A stretch of DNA of 64,000 bases from Anaeramoeba flamelloides (taxonomy: Eukaryota > Metamonada > Anaeramoebidae), in the NCBI GenBank assembly GCA_027625915.1, contig JANTQA010000063.1:8203501-8267500 (forward strand). Direction: 5' to 3'. Position numbers and translations under genes: made by a program. Each line of letters begins with the position of its first letter. Within the stretch, counting starts at the first letter, position 1. Of the stretch, positions 43,966 to 56,400 are shown in pieces. The notes beneath the pieces were generated by a model, which was given only the letters and a program-made list of their open reading frames with translations, was not told where the DNA came from and ran no database searches.

Positions 43966-46846
43966 TTAATTTTGCTTTTTGTTAATTTTTGGAGAATTAA
44001 TCTTAGTACTCACCTTTTTTATTTTTGATTTCAACGATTTTGAGCGTAATTTTACAATTTTTTTTGAAAAATTTTTTGTTATTTGAAGTGCCTTTTCAAT
44101 ATTTTGAGATTTGATATTTTTTTGATTATAATTATTGTAATTATTTGGATTATTCTTTTGAACTAAATTTGCATTTTTGTTATCTTGATCCGTCTTTCTG
44201 AAAAAATTACTCATTATTTGTTCATTTGTTAAGTCTAAATTAGACGGTACCAGTGATGTACTACCAACATTACATTCATAACAATCATTAAAATCTGAAT
44301 AACCCTGAGCAACATCTAGACCAATGAGAGAAACTTCAAATATTAATCGATCGATTATCCTTTCCAATAGCATTTTCCCTTTTACCCCATAATTCATTTC
44401 AAAAAAAATATCTAAATCGTCTTCAATAGCATCAAAGTTTTTTAAATCTTTTTGGAGAATAGAAAGTATTTTTTCCGAACGTTGAATTTCTTCCACAATT
44501 TTTAATATCTTTTTAGAACCACTATCATTTTCTGGAAGTAGTGGTAAAGGCTGTTGAAAATATAATTGTACATCAATATTTTCTAATTTTAGAAAAATAT
44601 TTTCACCCTGTTCAATAGGATTCTCATCAAAATAATAATTTTTATCCTTTTCATTTTTACATGAACCATTATTAATCAAATAAAATTCTTCCATTTCATC
44701 AAATTCCGAAATATCATCAGATGTTGTTTTATTAATTTTACTTTGATAAGAATCAACAATAATTGAAGAAATGGATCTTTTTGCTGAATGTGCTTTTGGG
44801 GATATTTCGTCTGTTGAAAAATGCTTTTTGTTAGGATTTATAGTATTTTCCGAAATTTTTGAAAATTCCAAAACTTGAATATTGTCTTTTTCTGAAAATA
44901 TATACTTTTTTTTTTAGGAATAATTTTAAAATAAGAACCAAATTATATATATATACATATATATGATTACATGTTTTGTAATTAATTCAATGTTAATAAA
45001 GGGGTATTAATTAAAATAAAGTTAAAAAAAAAGTTATTTACTTGATTATTTTCAATTAAAAAATTTAAAATTTTTTTTTGATATCTGATTTTTTCAACTA
45101 TATTGAAGGATTCTTCAATATCTCCAAATTTGAAAATATGTAATATTTGAAAGAGAACTGAAATGAATTGCCCATTATAATTGCTTTGACCAATTAATGT
45201 AATTAAATCAACGAATGTCAAGATCAAAATTTCCACCTGTTCAAATATCTTTGAATTACTTTTTTTGAAATATTTTTGAATATTTTGAATATTTTTTACT
45301 CTTGAATTTTCTATTAATGTTATTTAAATTATCAAAATATTAAAAATAAAGTGGTGATTCCTAATGAGAATTTGAACAATCAAAATTATTATTATTATTA
45401 TTCTTTTATTATTTTTTGATTTATATAAATAAATTTGGGTGATTTTTATTGCACACATTGTACCCCACATCCCAATTCTTAAATTAAAAAATAAATCTTT
45501 TGATTTTTTTTTTTACTAAAAATAAAAAATAATTCCTACATTGAAGAATTGATTACAAATAAAAAACTAAAATTATTTTTGAAAAATTCTATTTTAATCA
45601 GAACTAAAATTTTAGCCTAAATAAAAAAAAAATAGACATTTTCGCTCATACACATTGAAACAAATAACTTTTTTATGACATTGTATCTACATTTTAAAAA
45701 TTTTAAAAACTCTGACATAGAAAAAAAAAATTATTGCTGCCAGGAAATAATTTTTTTTACAAACAGTTAATTAATAAAACCTTTCACATTATAACTAATT
45801 TTTTTAAAAATTATTATTATTAAGTATTTTTTTAATTTTAAAATTTACTTTTTTATTGAGAATATATTCATATGGTTTGTACCACCCCTATATCTAGTAA
45901 ATTTAGAAAATTAATATTATTTAAATTTCCAATGTAAATATTATTTTTATTCTAATATTTGAATTAAATTTCTTTTTAACTCTTTGTTTATTGAGATAAA
46001 TTTTTTTTTAATCACTGATTCTTTCAATAAAAAAAAATATTTTTTTTTTTTAAATTTTACTTCAATCCAATAAAAAATATAAAAATAAAAAAAAGAAATC
46101 AAAATAAAAATGGAAAAACAAAATTTTATATTGAAAAAAAAAAAAAATAAAAACGAAATAAATTTCAAACCTTTATTAAAAAATGAATCATAATTTTCCT
46201 GATTTGTAAAGTTCATTAATTGATTAGGAAATGTCCACAAAATGAAAAGTAATAATGTTGAGAGTAAGATAATTGATTCCATATTATTGAATAATTTTTT
46301 TATATATTGTAAAAGGTTTTTTTCTTGCAAAAGTATTAGGAAATGAAGAAGATTTGATTGAATTGATAAATTAAAATCGTTTAACTTGTGACTTTTCTTC
46401 AACAATAATTCCTTTAAGACAGTTATTATTTTTTGGCAAATTGGTTTAATCATTTTCAAAATATTAGGATTTTTATTGAAAATTGGAAATTTCCCAATTT
46501 TTTGTATGATATCATTTTCTTTAGTAATTTGGATAACCAAAGTAAAAAATAATCCTTTTAGTAATTCTGATGTAAGTAATTCTATTACCCCTTGATCCCT
46601 GATTTTTATTTCAATTTTATATTCTGAATTCATTTTCCATTTTTCTTGTCTTTCTTTTTGCAGTTTTTGCGATTGTTCTTTTTCTCCAATATACTTTGAA
46701 ATTGTTATTTTTTCAATTTTGTTGAGATTTAAAGATATTTTAGAAACCAACGTATTTTTAGTTATTGGTATAATATTCAAATAATTATTGTCAATAATGA
46801 AAATTCTTTTTTCAACAGTTTCAGTTTTTGTGGTGAAAAAATCCAT
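43966..46846 (-). CDS. Hypothetical three-exon protein with an N-terminal PH-like domain, 627 aa
   Basis: Exon 1 is 46846-46171 (ATG start), exon 2 is 45310-45042 and exon 3 is 44904-43966 (TAA). The first join is in phase: exon 1 ends one base into a codon, with donor GTTTGA, and the acceptor is TTAATAG. The second join is also in phase, with donor GTAAAT and acceptor AAAAAAG. Residues about 10-115 have the strand pattern and final helix of a PH domain (RIFIIDNNYLNIIPI, then KISLNLNKIEKITIS, then a C-terminal helix). Residues about 120-315 are hydrophobic helices that could be a solenoid or a membrane-proximal bundle. Exon 3 is acidic and then strongly basic at its end. No catalytic motif is visible. 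Given neighbours with PH and RasGEF-N features, a role in GTPase signalling is a guess only. The GTTTGA donor is unusual. Confidence 0.6.
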
Positions 46847-47700
46847 GATATCAATAAAAAGTACTATTTTTTATTTTTTTTTTATTAGTTTTTTATTCGT
46901 TAATATATACATAAATATAAAACAAGTTGGTTATTTTTTAGATAATTTATAAGAATATATAAAAAAAAAATATTATTAATAGAAAAAAATAATATATATT
47001 ATTTTTTAGATATTTTTTAAATAAAATCAAAAGTATTATATATATATATATATATATATATCATTGACTTTCATTTTTAAGGTTTAAAGTTAATTCCTTT
47101 TTAGACAAAATAACCCAGTTTTATTAACTAAATTAATTATTGACTCTGAAATTAATCCAATATTCTTCTTTAAATTAAAATTCAATATTCAGATCTGCTT
47201 TTTAATTGTTAATATTAGGAAAAATATCATTTAATTTCTTTTATTTGAAATAAATTATTTTATTTAAGAATCAAACTCTTAAAATTATAATCCATCCTCT
47301 TATTAGAATGATGAGTAATAAAATTAAACATGTTCAAATCGCCATTCAATCAATAATAAAAACAAAAATAAAAAATATTATTTTACGAAACTCTAGTAAA
47401 CTTTTTTAAAACTATTGTTTTTTTTCTAAAAGGTAGATCAGCTTAGTATATCAAACAATAAAATGATCTTTCTATACATACCATACTTTAATGAACTTTC
47501 AGTAGGTTTATTACGACGTTCATAAAAATTTTGGTTATTTATAAAAAGGATTGGATTGAAAATAATAGAAATCACACAACAATTTTCCTAACATTCACAA
47601 TCAAAAATCTTGTCAGAGACTTGTTTTTATGTCTTGGATTTTTATCTATATATCAAAAAAAGTTTTGAAAAAAATAAAATATGTTTTTTGATTCGGGAGA
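46847..47700. other. AT-rich intergenic stretch
   Basis: A (TA)n run lies at about 47037-47060. No gene is supported. Confidence 0.35.
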
Positions 47701-47772
47701 AGTAGAAAATAAAAAATTAGAATACAGAGAAAAAGATCAAAAAAGTAAAAAAAAAAAAAAGAAAAAAATTAA

Positions 47773-48024
47773 ATAAAATTGGTAATTTCTGAAAAACTGA
47801 AAAACAAAAACTTGGAGTGTGATTTTGAGAACAAACAATCTGAAATTAATACGTTTTTCGAATTTTTAGTGTTATTATCGAGAATTACTTGGAAATATCA
47901 ATTTAAACAAAGGATTTTTCTCACGATCTTGCAAGTATTAAATTTTTGGATTAAAAATTCACTTCAATCCTCTATATTAAGGACTATTCGAATTTTATGC
48001 TCTGTGAGGGTTAAAATAAAATAG
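47773..48024 (+). pseudogene. RasGEF-N-like second half, opposite orientation to its partner
   Basis: An open + frame of about 80 codons has no ATG and no clear acceptor at its 5' side, and ends in TAG. It contains FKQRIFLTILQVLNFWIKNS, which fits the second half of a RasGEF N-terminal domain (pattern R-v-lk-Wi). The first half is found on the minus strand at 48463-48542. The orphan state and reversed orientation suggest rearrangement. It could instead be an unrelated chance helical frame. Confidence 0.35.
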
Positions 48025-48189
48025 TATAAACAGAAAACAAGCTTTAAAAGACAATGAATTGAGGAAAAGTCAAAATATTGTAATTTTGTAATTTTTTAGA
48101 TTTTGCTGGTTAATCATTTTTTGACTAAAAACTTTTTGAATTTCACCAACAAAACAAGACAAAACTAAAAAGCTATTTTTTTTGATATT

Positions 48190-48285
48190 AAGAAAATGCC
48201 ACTCCACTTTCTTTTCAAGTATATTTGTACTCTCTCGCTACTCTCTAACATACTTGAAAAGAAAGTAGAGTGACATTTTCATCAT
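48190..48285. repeat. Near-perfect hairpin between the two RasGEF-N halves
   Basis: The arms GAAAATGCCACTCCACTTTC + TTTTCAAGTAT and its inverse ATACTTGAAAAGAAAGTAGA + GTGACATTTTC differ at only two of about 31 positions. The loop is about 30 bp. Such a structure is either a small foldback element or the scar of a fold-back inversion. Confidence 0.75.
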
Positions 48286-48462
48286 GAAATTTTTTTCTCT
48301 AAAATTTGTTGAGAATAATTTGGATTTGATGAAGGAAAATTGTTTTTTGACCAACTCAAAATTTTCCAAAAAAAACCAAAATATTTCAAGTTAGCAAGAT
48401 CCCTTAGATCAAGTTTCTTTTAAGTCTATAAATATGTTACTAGGTGGAAAAATTGTATTTAC

Positions 48463-49367
48463 TGACCATAAAATTCGACTAATCCTTAAATATAATTGCT
48501 TTGAAGTCATGAAATAAGGGCATCTTAACAGAAAAAATATGACTATAACAGATCCTCAAATAATTTGTGTGTTAAAATAATTTAGGTATCGAAATAAGGT
48601 ATAATATAAGAAAAGAAAAAAAATGTTTACTTTTCTGTTCAATTTGTTGTTGTTGAGAAAATACATAATTTAAAGGAACAAATTGTTTTTTTTTTCTACA
48701 AAACAAACGATCCCTCTTGATGTCTTGAAAGGTGCTTGAATTTTCCTGTATTTCTGGATTATTCATTGGTAGTTTTCCTTTGTTCTGTTCACTGAAGCCC
48801 AGTTTTTTCTTTTGTATGGTACCAATGCTAGCCCCTCTGTTTATTTCTTTGTCGTTGTTGGACTTGAGTGAATTGTTTTTCTGGGTAACATCAAATATTT
48901 CTTGATTAGAATTTGCTAGTTTGATCGCATGTATCAAGTTCCCCATAAGTTTTCTTCCAAAGTTAAATTGATCTGTACTGAAGTAGTGTGGGGGTTGAAC
49001 ATGATGTTCTAACTGGAAAAAAAATTTTTTAGCTTTTTTTCTTTTCTTTTTTTTTGTGTAATTTATACTTTCACAACATTTCCAATTTCTTAAAAAAATA
49101 GACTCTAAAGGCGATTTCTTATTTAGGTAATCTTTTTTTGATTTGTAACAATAAAAATGATCTTTTTGTAATACTACATATCTTTTTTTTGAACTTTTCC
49201 AGCCAACTATGAAAAGATTTTTATCAAGGTATATTATTTGATTTGTTGATTTAAAAGAGAGAGGAAATTGATATAATTAATAACTGAATGGTGAATTTTT
49301 GATAAACGAAACACTTACCTCCAAGTTTTGAAAGCATCCCTTCTATTTTTGGTTTTTTGCTAGACAT
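48463..49367 (-). CDS. PH domain protein with RasGEF-N start, three exons visible, 3' end lost
   Basis: Exon 1 is 49367-49319 (ATG, MSSKKPKIEGMLSKLG) with donor GTAAGT. Exon 2 is 49206-48631, with acceptor ATAG and donor GTAAAC. Exon 3 is 48542-48463, with acceptor TTATAG and donor GTAAAT. All joins keep frame and give 235 residues. Residues about 7-140 are a PH domain: GMLSKLG, then WKSSKKRYVVLQKDHFYCY, a Lys-rich loop and the closing helix LIHAIKLA. After a linker with a Gln run, exon 3 reads FFLLRCPYFMTSKQLYLRIS, close to the RasGEF-N consensus FLLTYR-F-T-eLL. Such proteins activate Ras-type GTPases at membranes. No downstream minus-strand exon continues the domain. The apparent second half lies inverted at 47773-48024 across a hairpin. 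The visible gene is therefore incomplete and may be broken. Confidence 0.65.
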
Positions 49368-51401
49368 CAAAAACAATTTTACAAAGTTAAATATATTAAA
49401 AAATAAACATTTTAAAAGTTTTTTTAAAAGAAATATTAACATTTTGTCATAGATTTTTCTGTTGTTTGGTATGTTTATTAGTATTTCAAATTATAATTAC
49501 ATAAAGACCAAATTATTTAAAAAATATTTTCAAGAATCTCCGGATCTCATAAAAAAAAATTATTTATAAATAACTTTTCTCTTGATTGTGTGTTATATTC
49601 CTTGACACAAGAGGATTTATAAAAATCTAAAAAATTATTTTCTTAACAGAATTTTTTCTTGTTTTTTAAATTTTTTAGTTCTGAAAAATTGACACCCAAT
49701 TTGTGCTTCTACAGTTTAAAAAAAATTTCATTGAAAAAAGTTGAGTTTTGTTGATATTATATTTATTAAAAAAATTGACTGATAACTTAAAAAATTAATC
49801 AAGTCTTGTCAAAAGTCTAGTAAACGAATTAAAGTACGTTTTTAAAATAGATATTTTTTTCAAATAATACAGTTTTATTTTGACATTATTTTGAGCAATT
49901 ATAAATTGGAAATTTCTATACTTTTTTCAGCCATTTTAGATCAATTATGTATCAATACAAATTAATTATATATATTAATCCCATATTTACCCGTTCTATG
50001 TGTTAAGTGGTAGGTTTGAAAATTTACTCTTTCTTCTCAAACTTTTCTATATCTAATACTGATATCTGAAAAATAAATGTGGAAAAAAAAAACATCCTTG
50101 AAGAATGTATGTACATTATTTATTCTGAACATAAACATCAAAAGAATATCTTTTATATTGGCTAAAGTTCAGATCAATCTTTTATCTCAAGATTATAATA
50201 ATTTTTTTTCCTAATAAATTCGGTTTTTTTGGTTTAAATAGTTTGTTGTAAATGCTACTTTAAAACCTTACATAACAAGTATTTGGAAAAACACCCAAGA
50301 AGATTCATATTCAATTCGATTTTTCTTCAAGCTATTTATTATTATAAAAGTACTAATACTGGTATTTAAATTCTAAATGGTAAAAAATTATCACTCCCAT
50401 TTCCAGTTTTTTGTTTAATAAATACATAGTTCTCAAAGAAATAGGTTGTATTTTGTGGCAATATATATTTGAAAAAGGAAATTGAAAATGAAGTGAAAAT
50501 TTTTCCCATTTATAATTAAAATACTAGTATCCCAATAAAATATAATAATCCTCCCATAAATCAATACTACTCTTCTTTAAAACTTTGTGGCATGTTGGTG
50601 TCGAGAATTTAGAGAAAAATCAATTCCAAACAACTTTATTTTTTCCAAAATTATATATTTGTATCTTTTGATCAAAGATCATATACACTTTGAGCAAAAT
50701 AAAAAGAAAATTTTTTTTTGTCCTGAAATATTCATGTAGAACGTCTCCACATTAAATTGAAATTTATTTGTAGACAAATTTATGATCAAAAATTTAAATA
50801 TAACCTTACCCTCCTTATAAAAATTTTCTTCATACATAATCAAAATTTTACTGATCAGATAGTTTATTATTAATTAACAAGTTCCTCTTCAAACTTTTGA
50901 AAATAACCAAAGTTTCTGTTTTCAAAAAATTTTTACAAGGAGGGTAAGACTACTTTTATTTTTCAATTTAGAAATGAAAATTTTTATTTCACTTTTTCAA
51001 ATGAAACACTTAATTATTGCTGGCGAAAATCAAATTAGCAGAGTAAAAATTTTATCTTAGAGTCACCTAAGTAAGTTTAATTTGTTGTCTTAAAATACTC
51101 ATTTCTCAAAGATGTTAGAAAAATATTTTTAGATTTGTTTCATCTTATAAACTCGAAAATTATTTCCGAAAGTGAACAAAAAATTTTCTTTTTTTAATAG
51201 GAAAATAATAGTATATTTAATTTTTTGATCTCAATTTTATCTACAAATATATTTCGATTTAAGGAATTGCATATTTTATGGGTCATAAGTTTTGTAATAC
51301 AATTCTACAAGACAAAAAAATAATTAAATTAATTATTTCATTAAAATTAAATTGAAATATTATAATTTGTGATTTTTTTTTGCATTTTGAAAAAAAGATT
51401 T
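49368..51401. other. Intergenic stretch
   Basis: No gene or repeat boundary is supportable. AT-rich throughout. Confidence 0.35.
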
Positions 51402-51602
51402 ATAGCCAGTTTCACTTTTAAGAAACACAATTTCACTGAAATTTTAGGCAATAAAAAATCTCACTATTTAATGCGTGAATTTCAAATTCCAGTAAAATAA
51501 TTTGTGAAAAAAATAGAACCTGAAAAAAAGTGCCTTAATTTAAGATTTTTTAGTACCTTAAAATTGGTTGAAAGTTTGTGTCTTAAAAGTGGAACTGACT
51601 TT
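51402..51602. mobile_element. Palindromic MITE, TACAGT / AAGGCAC family
   Basis: The left end TAGCCAGTTTCACTTTTAAG and the right end CTTAAAAGTGGAACTGACTT are inverted repeats. Interior words GTGCCTTAATTTAAGATTTT and AAAAATCTCACTATTTAATG match the other copies. About 200 bp. Confidence 0.7.
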
Positions 51603-52186
51603 CAATTTTTGCATTATTTGCAAAAATTAAAAAAAAATTAACTGTTGTAAGAGTAAAATTATTACATCCCTTCAAAATGTTAACAAATAAAATAAATTAT
51701 GATATTTTGTATAAAAATAAAAAAATATAAACTCTTTTTCAGTCAAAGGGGACAAGTTTTTATTGAAGAAATAGAACATATTGCATAAATTTAATTGATT
51801 ATTATTCTCGTAATAAATTTCAATTTTTACATCAAAATCAGTTTTTCTATCATATATATATATATAATATTTGTATTTTGCTTTTTGCTTTTTTTTTTTT
51901 CTTCTTATTTTTTTTATTTACTTTTCTTTTTTTCTTTTCTTTTTTTCTTTTCTTTTTTAAAATTAAATTGGTTAAAAAAAATAATGTTTGAAACTCCAAA
52001 TTAACATTAAGTAAAGTGAGACTTTGTATTTATCTTTTCAAATTTATACTTTTACAATTAAAAAATATTATTGTCAAAAAAATTAAATTCTCCTACAGAA
52101 ATTGAGAATTTTGAACAAGACCTTCAATGAAAAGAGCACAAATTTTTTTTTAACATTTCTTTTTTATGGGGAAATTTATACTTTGT
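51603..52186. other. Intergenic stretch with T-rich tract
   Basis: A pyrimidine tract of TTTTC-like units at 51880-51960. No gene. Confidence 0.35.
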
Positions 52187-52627
52187 TCAGGTATTTTGTT
52201 TAATGATTATCGACTCTAATACGGAGTTTATTATTTCTCTTATTTCTAAACAATCTAAGTTTGGTTGATTCTTAAAATAAAGTGAATTTTCCATTACTGT
52301 CTGGGCACCTTTGAGTGAAATGAAGTTTACTTTCACTATTTTCTTGAAATTTTTAATAATAGAAAAAAATTTCAAAAATTTTTTAGAGGAACTTATAAAA
52401 AACTCTAACAGATTTGAAATTTTAGAAGAATTTTCTAAAATTACAAATAAATAAAATTGCAAATCAATAAAATCTTGGCTATATTTCAATAAACTGGAAC
52501 CAGTAACTATTTTAGAGATATTATTCCAAAAATTTTCACCCTTTTTTATTATTTTTTTAAAAATAACTTTAAAAAAAAAGAATAATTTAAATGGCAGTAA
52601 TCCAAAAAGAGATACGGTGTGTATAAG
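52187..52627 (-). CDS. Orphan helical coding fragment, 146 codons, no start seen
   Basis: A minus-strand frame is open for 146 codons and ends in TGA. It reads VSLFGLLPFKLF, then GENFWNNISKIVTGSSLLKY, then several amphipathic helices, and ends LEIREIINSVLESIIIKQNT. The composition is coding-like, but no ATG precedes it and no convincing acceptor is visible. It ends in TGA, where complete genes here mostly end in TAA. It may be the last exon of a gene whose other exons are diverged, or a relic. No family recognised. Confidence 0.35.
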   Translation of the reverse strand, partial: LIHTVSLFGLLPFKLFFFFKVIFKKIIKKGENFWNNISKIVTGSSLLKYSQDFIDLQFYLFVILENSSKISNLLEFFISSSKKFLKFFSIIKNFKKIVKVNFISLKGAQTVMENSLYFKNQPNLDCLEIREIINSVLESIIIKQNT

Positions 52628-53035
52628 TTAAAAAATTATATTATTTTAAAAACATGATTAAAAAGATAAAAGGTATTTTCAAAAAAGCTGGGCTTTTTTT
52701 TTTACATTTCATACAAAATCATCTTTGTTGGTGATGATATTCATTAATTGACGATATCGGATTAAGTTTAATATTAATATCAAATGATTAAATGGGGAAA
52801 TTATTTTTTTCAAAATAAGCTAAATGAAATATTTACAAACTATCAAAAAAGAAAATAACATCTTTTTTGGTAAAAACAATATATGACTAATTTCAATAAA
52901 AAAACTGGAAATATGGAAAGGGTACAAATGATTTTTTAAACAACAAAATACATTTATATGTTTTCCATTCTATTTGAAAATTTATTGTGATTGAACAATT
53001 TAAGAAAAAGGTCTTTTCAATCAAAAAGAAAATAA

Positions 53036-53260
53036 TAAACACCAATTTTAACACCTAAAAAATATCAGATAAAATCTATATCATAAAAATTTAATATCTT
53101 TTATTTATGTAATACAATACCAATAAGCAAATTGAATTATTATCAAGAAGCAATAAATGGTAGTTAATGATTTTGTAAATTTAAATACTTTTTTGAAGAT
53201 TTAGTTTAAAAGATATATATTTTAAAGATTTTTGCCCCACTTTATTGGAAATAGCTTATA
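53036..53260 (-). repeat. Inverted repeat copy, left (3' side of the RhoBTB-like exon 2)
   Basis: AATAAACACCAATTTTAACA, then TTTATTTATGTAATACAATA, then TTTTTGCCCCACTTTATTGG and AAATAGCTTATAT, are the complement, in order, of 57213-57444. The copies are visibly diverged but alignable over about 225 bp. Confidence 0.65.
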
Positions 53261-53489
53261 TATTTTTTTTTAATTTTTAAATTGGTTGTGCTTTTTGGAA
53301 AAAAGTTTATATCCCATATCTTTGAAAATTGATTAATAAGGTGCAAACCACATTTATTCTAAAAAAAAAAACTGTAATATCAATCAAATAAAACGATATT
53401 TCATAAAGATTAAAAAAATAAGTTCAATTTATGATCAAGTTAACAGCAGAATGAAAAGTGATATATTATTCTTATTATGACAAAACAAA

Positions 53490-56400
53490 TTAATTATAAA
53501 GCTTGACTTTTTTTGCAATTTTAACTTTTAAACTTTTATTATGTTTGAGGTATTCCTCTGTTGGCCATCTGTATTGTAAAATTTTCTTTTTAAATTCCTC
53601 ATTTAAAATTTTAAATTGCTTTTTGTTCGAACATATTTGATAATTTGTCCCGATTTTCCAAAAGCAATTTTCAAGAAAATTAGCGTCATTAATTTGGTCT
53701 GCAAGAAGTAATAAATCGAATAACAAATCTTCGTGCACATTTTTGATTAAATTGTCTATTGCCATATTTTTCAAACGGTCGATTTGGAAATAATCACAGA
53801 GCCTAATTAAATCAAATAAAATTTGATTACAATTTTTGATAAATTTGATGTTATTTTGCTTTTGAGCAAGATCTAAATTCGGGGCGACTAGTCGATCGGA
53901 ATAGATATAAATGATTATTTTTAAAAAGGACTCTGAATTAACACAATCCAAATCCAGTGTATTTGACCTACTTTCTTTTAATTTTGATGAAATCAATTTA
54001 TTAAAATATTGCGATCTTTGAGTCAATATAATTGAGTGCAATCGGAACTTTTCACTTTCCTTTTTTTTTTTGTTTTTGTCACCCGATTCATTATACAATC
54101 GGATTGTAAAATTGGAACTTGCTTTATTATTGAATATTTTTGATATTTGGTTTTTTAAAAGATCACTTTCTAACTGTATTAAACCCTTTAGTTCGTCTTC
54201 ATATTTACTCTTTAAAGACACCTCATTTGTTTTGGAAATTAATATTTGCTTCTCAATTACCTTTTGAATATTAAATCTCCCAAATATATTAAATAAGGAA
54301 AGATAATTTCCAATTGTTTTTTCATCTACAAGATATTTTTCAGTTTCAAATTTACCACAATATAAAAATTTAATTATTGGATCAATTTCTTCATAACTAA
54401 AATCCATTTGAATAATTAAAATTTTATTGAAATTGTTTTCATTTTGATTTTTCATTCCTTTTTCCTTTCCGTTTTTATTTCCTTTTACCTGTTTTTTTTC
54501 TTTTTCATTTCCTCTTTCTTTTAGGTAATCTTTTTCTTTTTCTTTTTCTTTTTCTTTTTCTTTTTCTTTTTCTTTTCCTTTTCCTTTTTCTTTTTTTTTT
54601 TTTTTTTTTTTTTCTTTTCCTTTTTCGTTTCCTTTTCCTTTTTCTTTTTTAATTTCAATTTCCTTTTCATTTTCTTTTTCATTTTTTTTTTCATTTTCTT
54701 TTCCTTTTCCTTTTCCTTTTCCTTTTCGTTTTTCTTTTCGTTTTTCTTTTTCTTTTTCTTTTTCATTTTCCTTTCCTTTTCCTTTTTCATTTTCATTTTC
54801 TTTTTCGTTTCCTTTTCCTTTTTCTTTTTCATTTTCTTCCCCCCCAGAAAATGTGTCTTTATTATTTTTAATTAATTGACTATTTTCTTTTTGAATTTCT
54901 TTTTGAAGATTATTTACCTTTTCCTTCACATCCTTTTTATTCGTATTTATAATATTTAAATAAGGGTTAATTAGGATTTTTGAATTAATTTTAATTAATA
55001 TTTTATTTAAAATTTCTTTTTCTTTCTTTTCCAAATTGTTTTTTTTTAATAATTTAAATAAACTTTGAAATAATTTACATCTGTTATTTAAAACAAATTG
55101 ATGACAATAAATTACTTTTTCATCTTTTAAATTTAATTGAAGATCAATTTGATTTTCAATTGTATTTTTATTTTCAATTTCATTTCCATATTCAAATTCA
55201 ATTTCATTATCATTATTAATTTTTATATAAATTTGTTCCAAATCATTACTAAAGGAGCTTTCTTCAATTATTAATTCAGGTTGTATTGGTGGTTTGTCTA
55301 GTTTCATTGATTTTATTTTGAATTTTTTTTGAAACCAAGTTTTGTTTTGGTTTTGGATACGTATTTCGTACCGTTCCATGCCAATTGGGATCCATAATCT
55401 AAATAATTCATCCATCATTTCGTTGATATTTACATTATTTTTAATGGAAATTTCACTAAATAAGGTTGTGTATCTATTAGCCAATTCCTGTCCTTCTTCT
55501 AAAGTGACCCCTCTTTCATTCATACTTAAATCCATTTTATTTCCAAATATTATGGATGGATGCTTTGAAAAATCCTCTTCATCAATTACTTGTAATACAT
55601 TTTCAATTTTTGTTTCAAGAAACTCATACGAACTATGATCCAAAACTGAGTACATAAAAATAAAGCCTTGTGATTTTTTATAAGAGTGATGCATATATAT
55701 ATAACTTTCCATTTCGTCCTCTCTTCCCCATAAGTTTCCAGAAACATCAAATATAAAAAAATCATCATCAACTTGCATTACCTTTCGAAATTCTGTTTCA
55801 ATTGTATCGATTTGATAATAATAACTATTTAAAAGAAGCCAAAATTAAAGTATTAATAAAAATACAACTATAATTCAATAATTGTTGAGACGTGATGAAG
55901 GGGTTACACTTATGGGGGAGAATACTTTTATTTTAATTATAAATATACAAATATTATGATAATTTTCTATACTTATTATTTTATTTAAGGGAGTAGTCAT
56001 TTTTGGAAATAAAATGAAATCTTGTCAAGATCTTGAAAAAATTTTTTTGTTTCTTGTATTTCGACTTATGGGCTGGATGAGTTAACCTCATTTAAACAAT
56101 TTATTGATTTGAGTCTCTTTTTTGAAATCCAAAATTTGCATGTTTCCAATATAAAACGAAAAAAAGCAAACCTATTATTTTTTTAAAGAATTAAGTTAAT
56201 TCTTGAAAATGGGGAAAACATATTTTTCGTTTTATGTTGGAAAGTATCAATTTCGAAAGCAAATTTTTTATTTGGTTTTTCTTTTTCTTTGATTAATATT
56301 TCAATTCAAATCTTAGCCAATAAAAATAATTAAAGTATAGGTGATTCAATAAATGAATATTTGGTAGAATCTTAACTACATTTTATCAATTAAATTCAGA

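Noticed and set aside
54521-54832. 103-codon Lys/Glu frame on the minus strand
   Set aside because: It is an alternate reading of the simple-sequence tract inside the RhoBTB-like exon.
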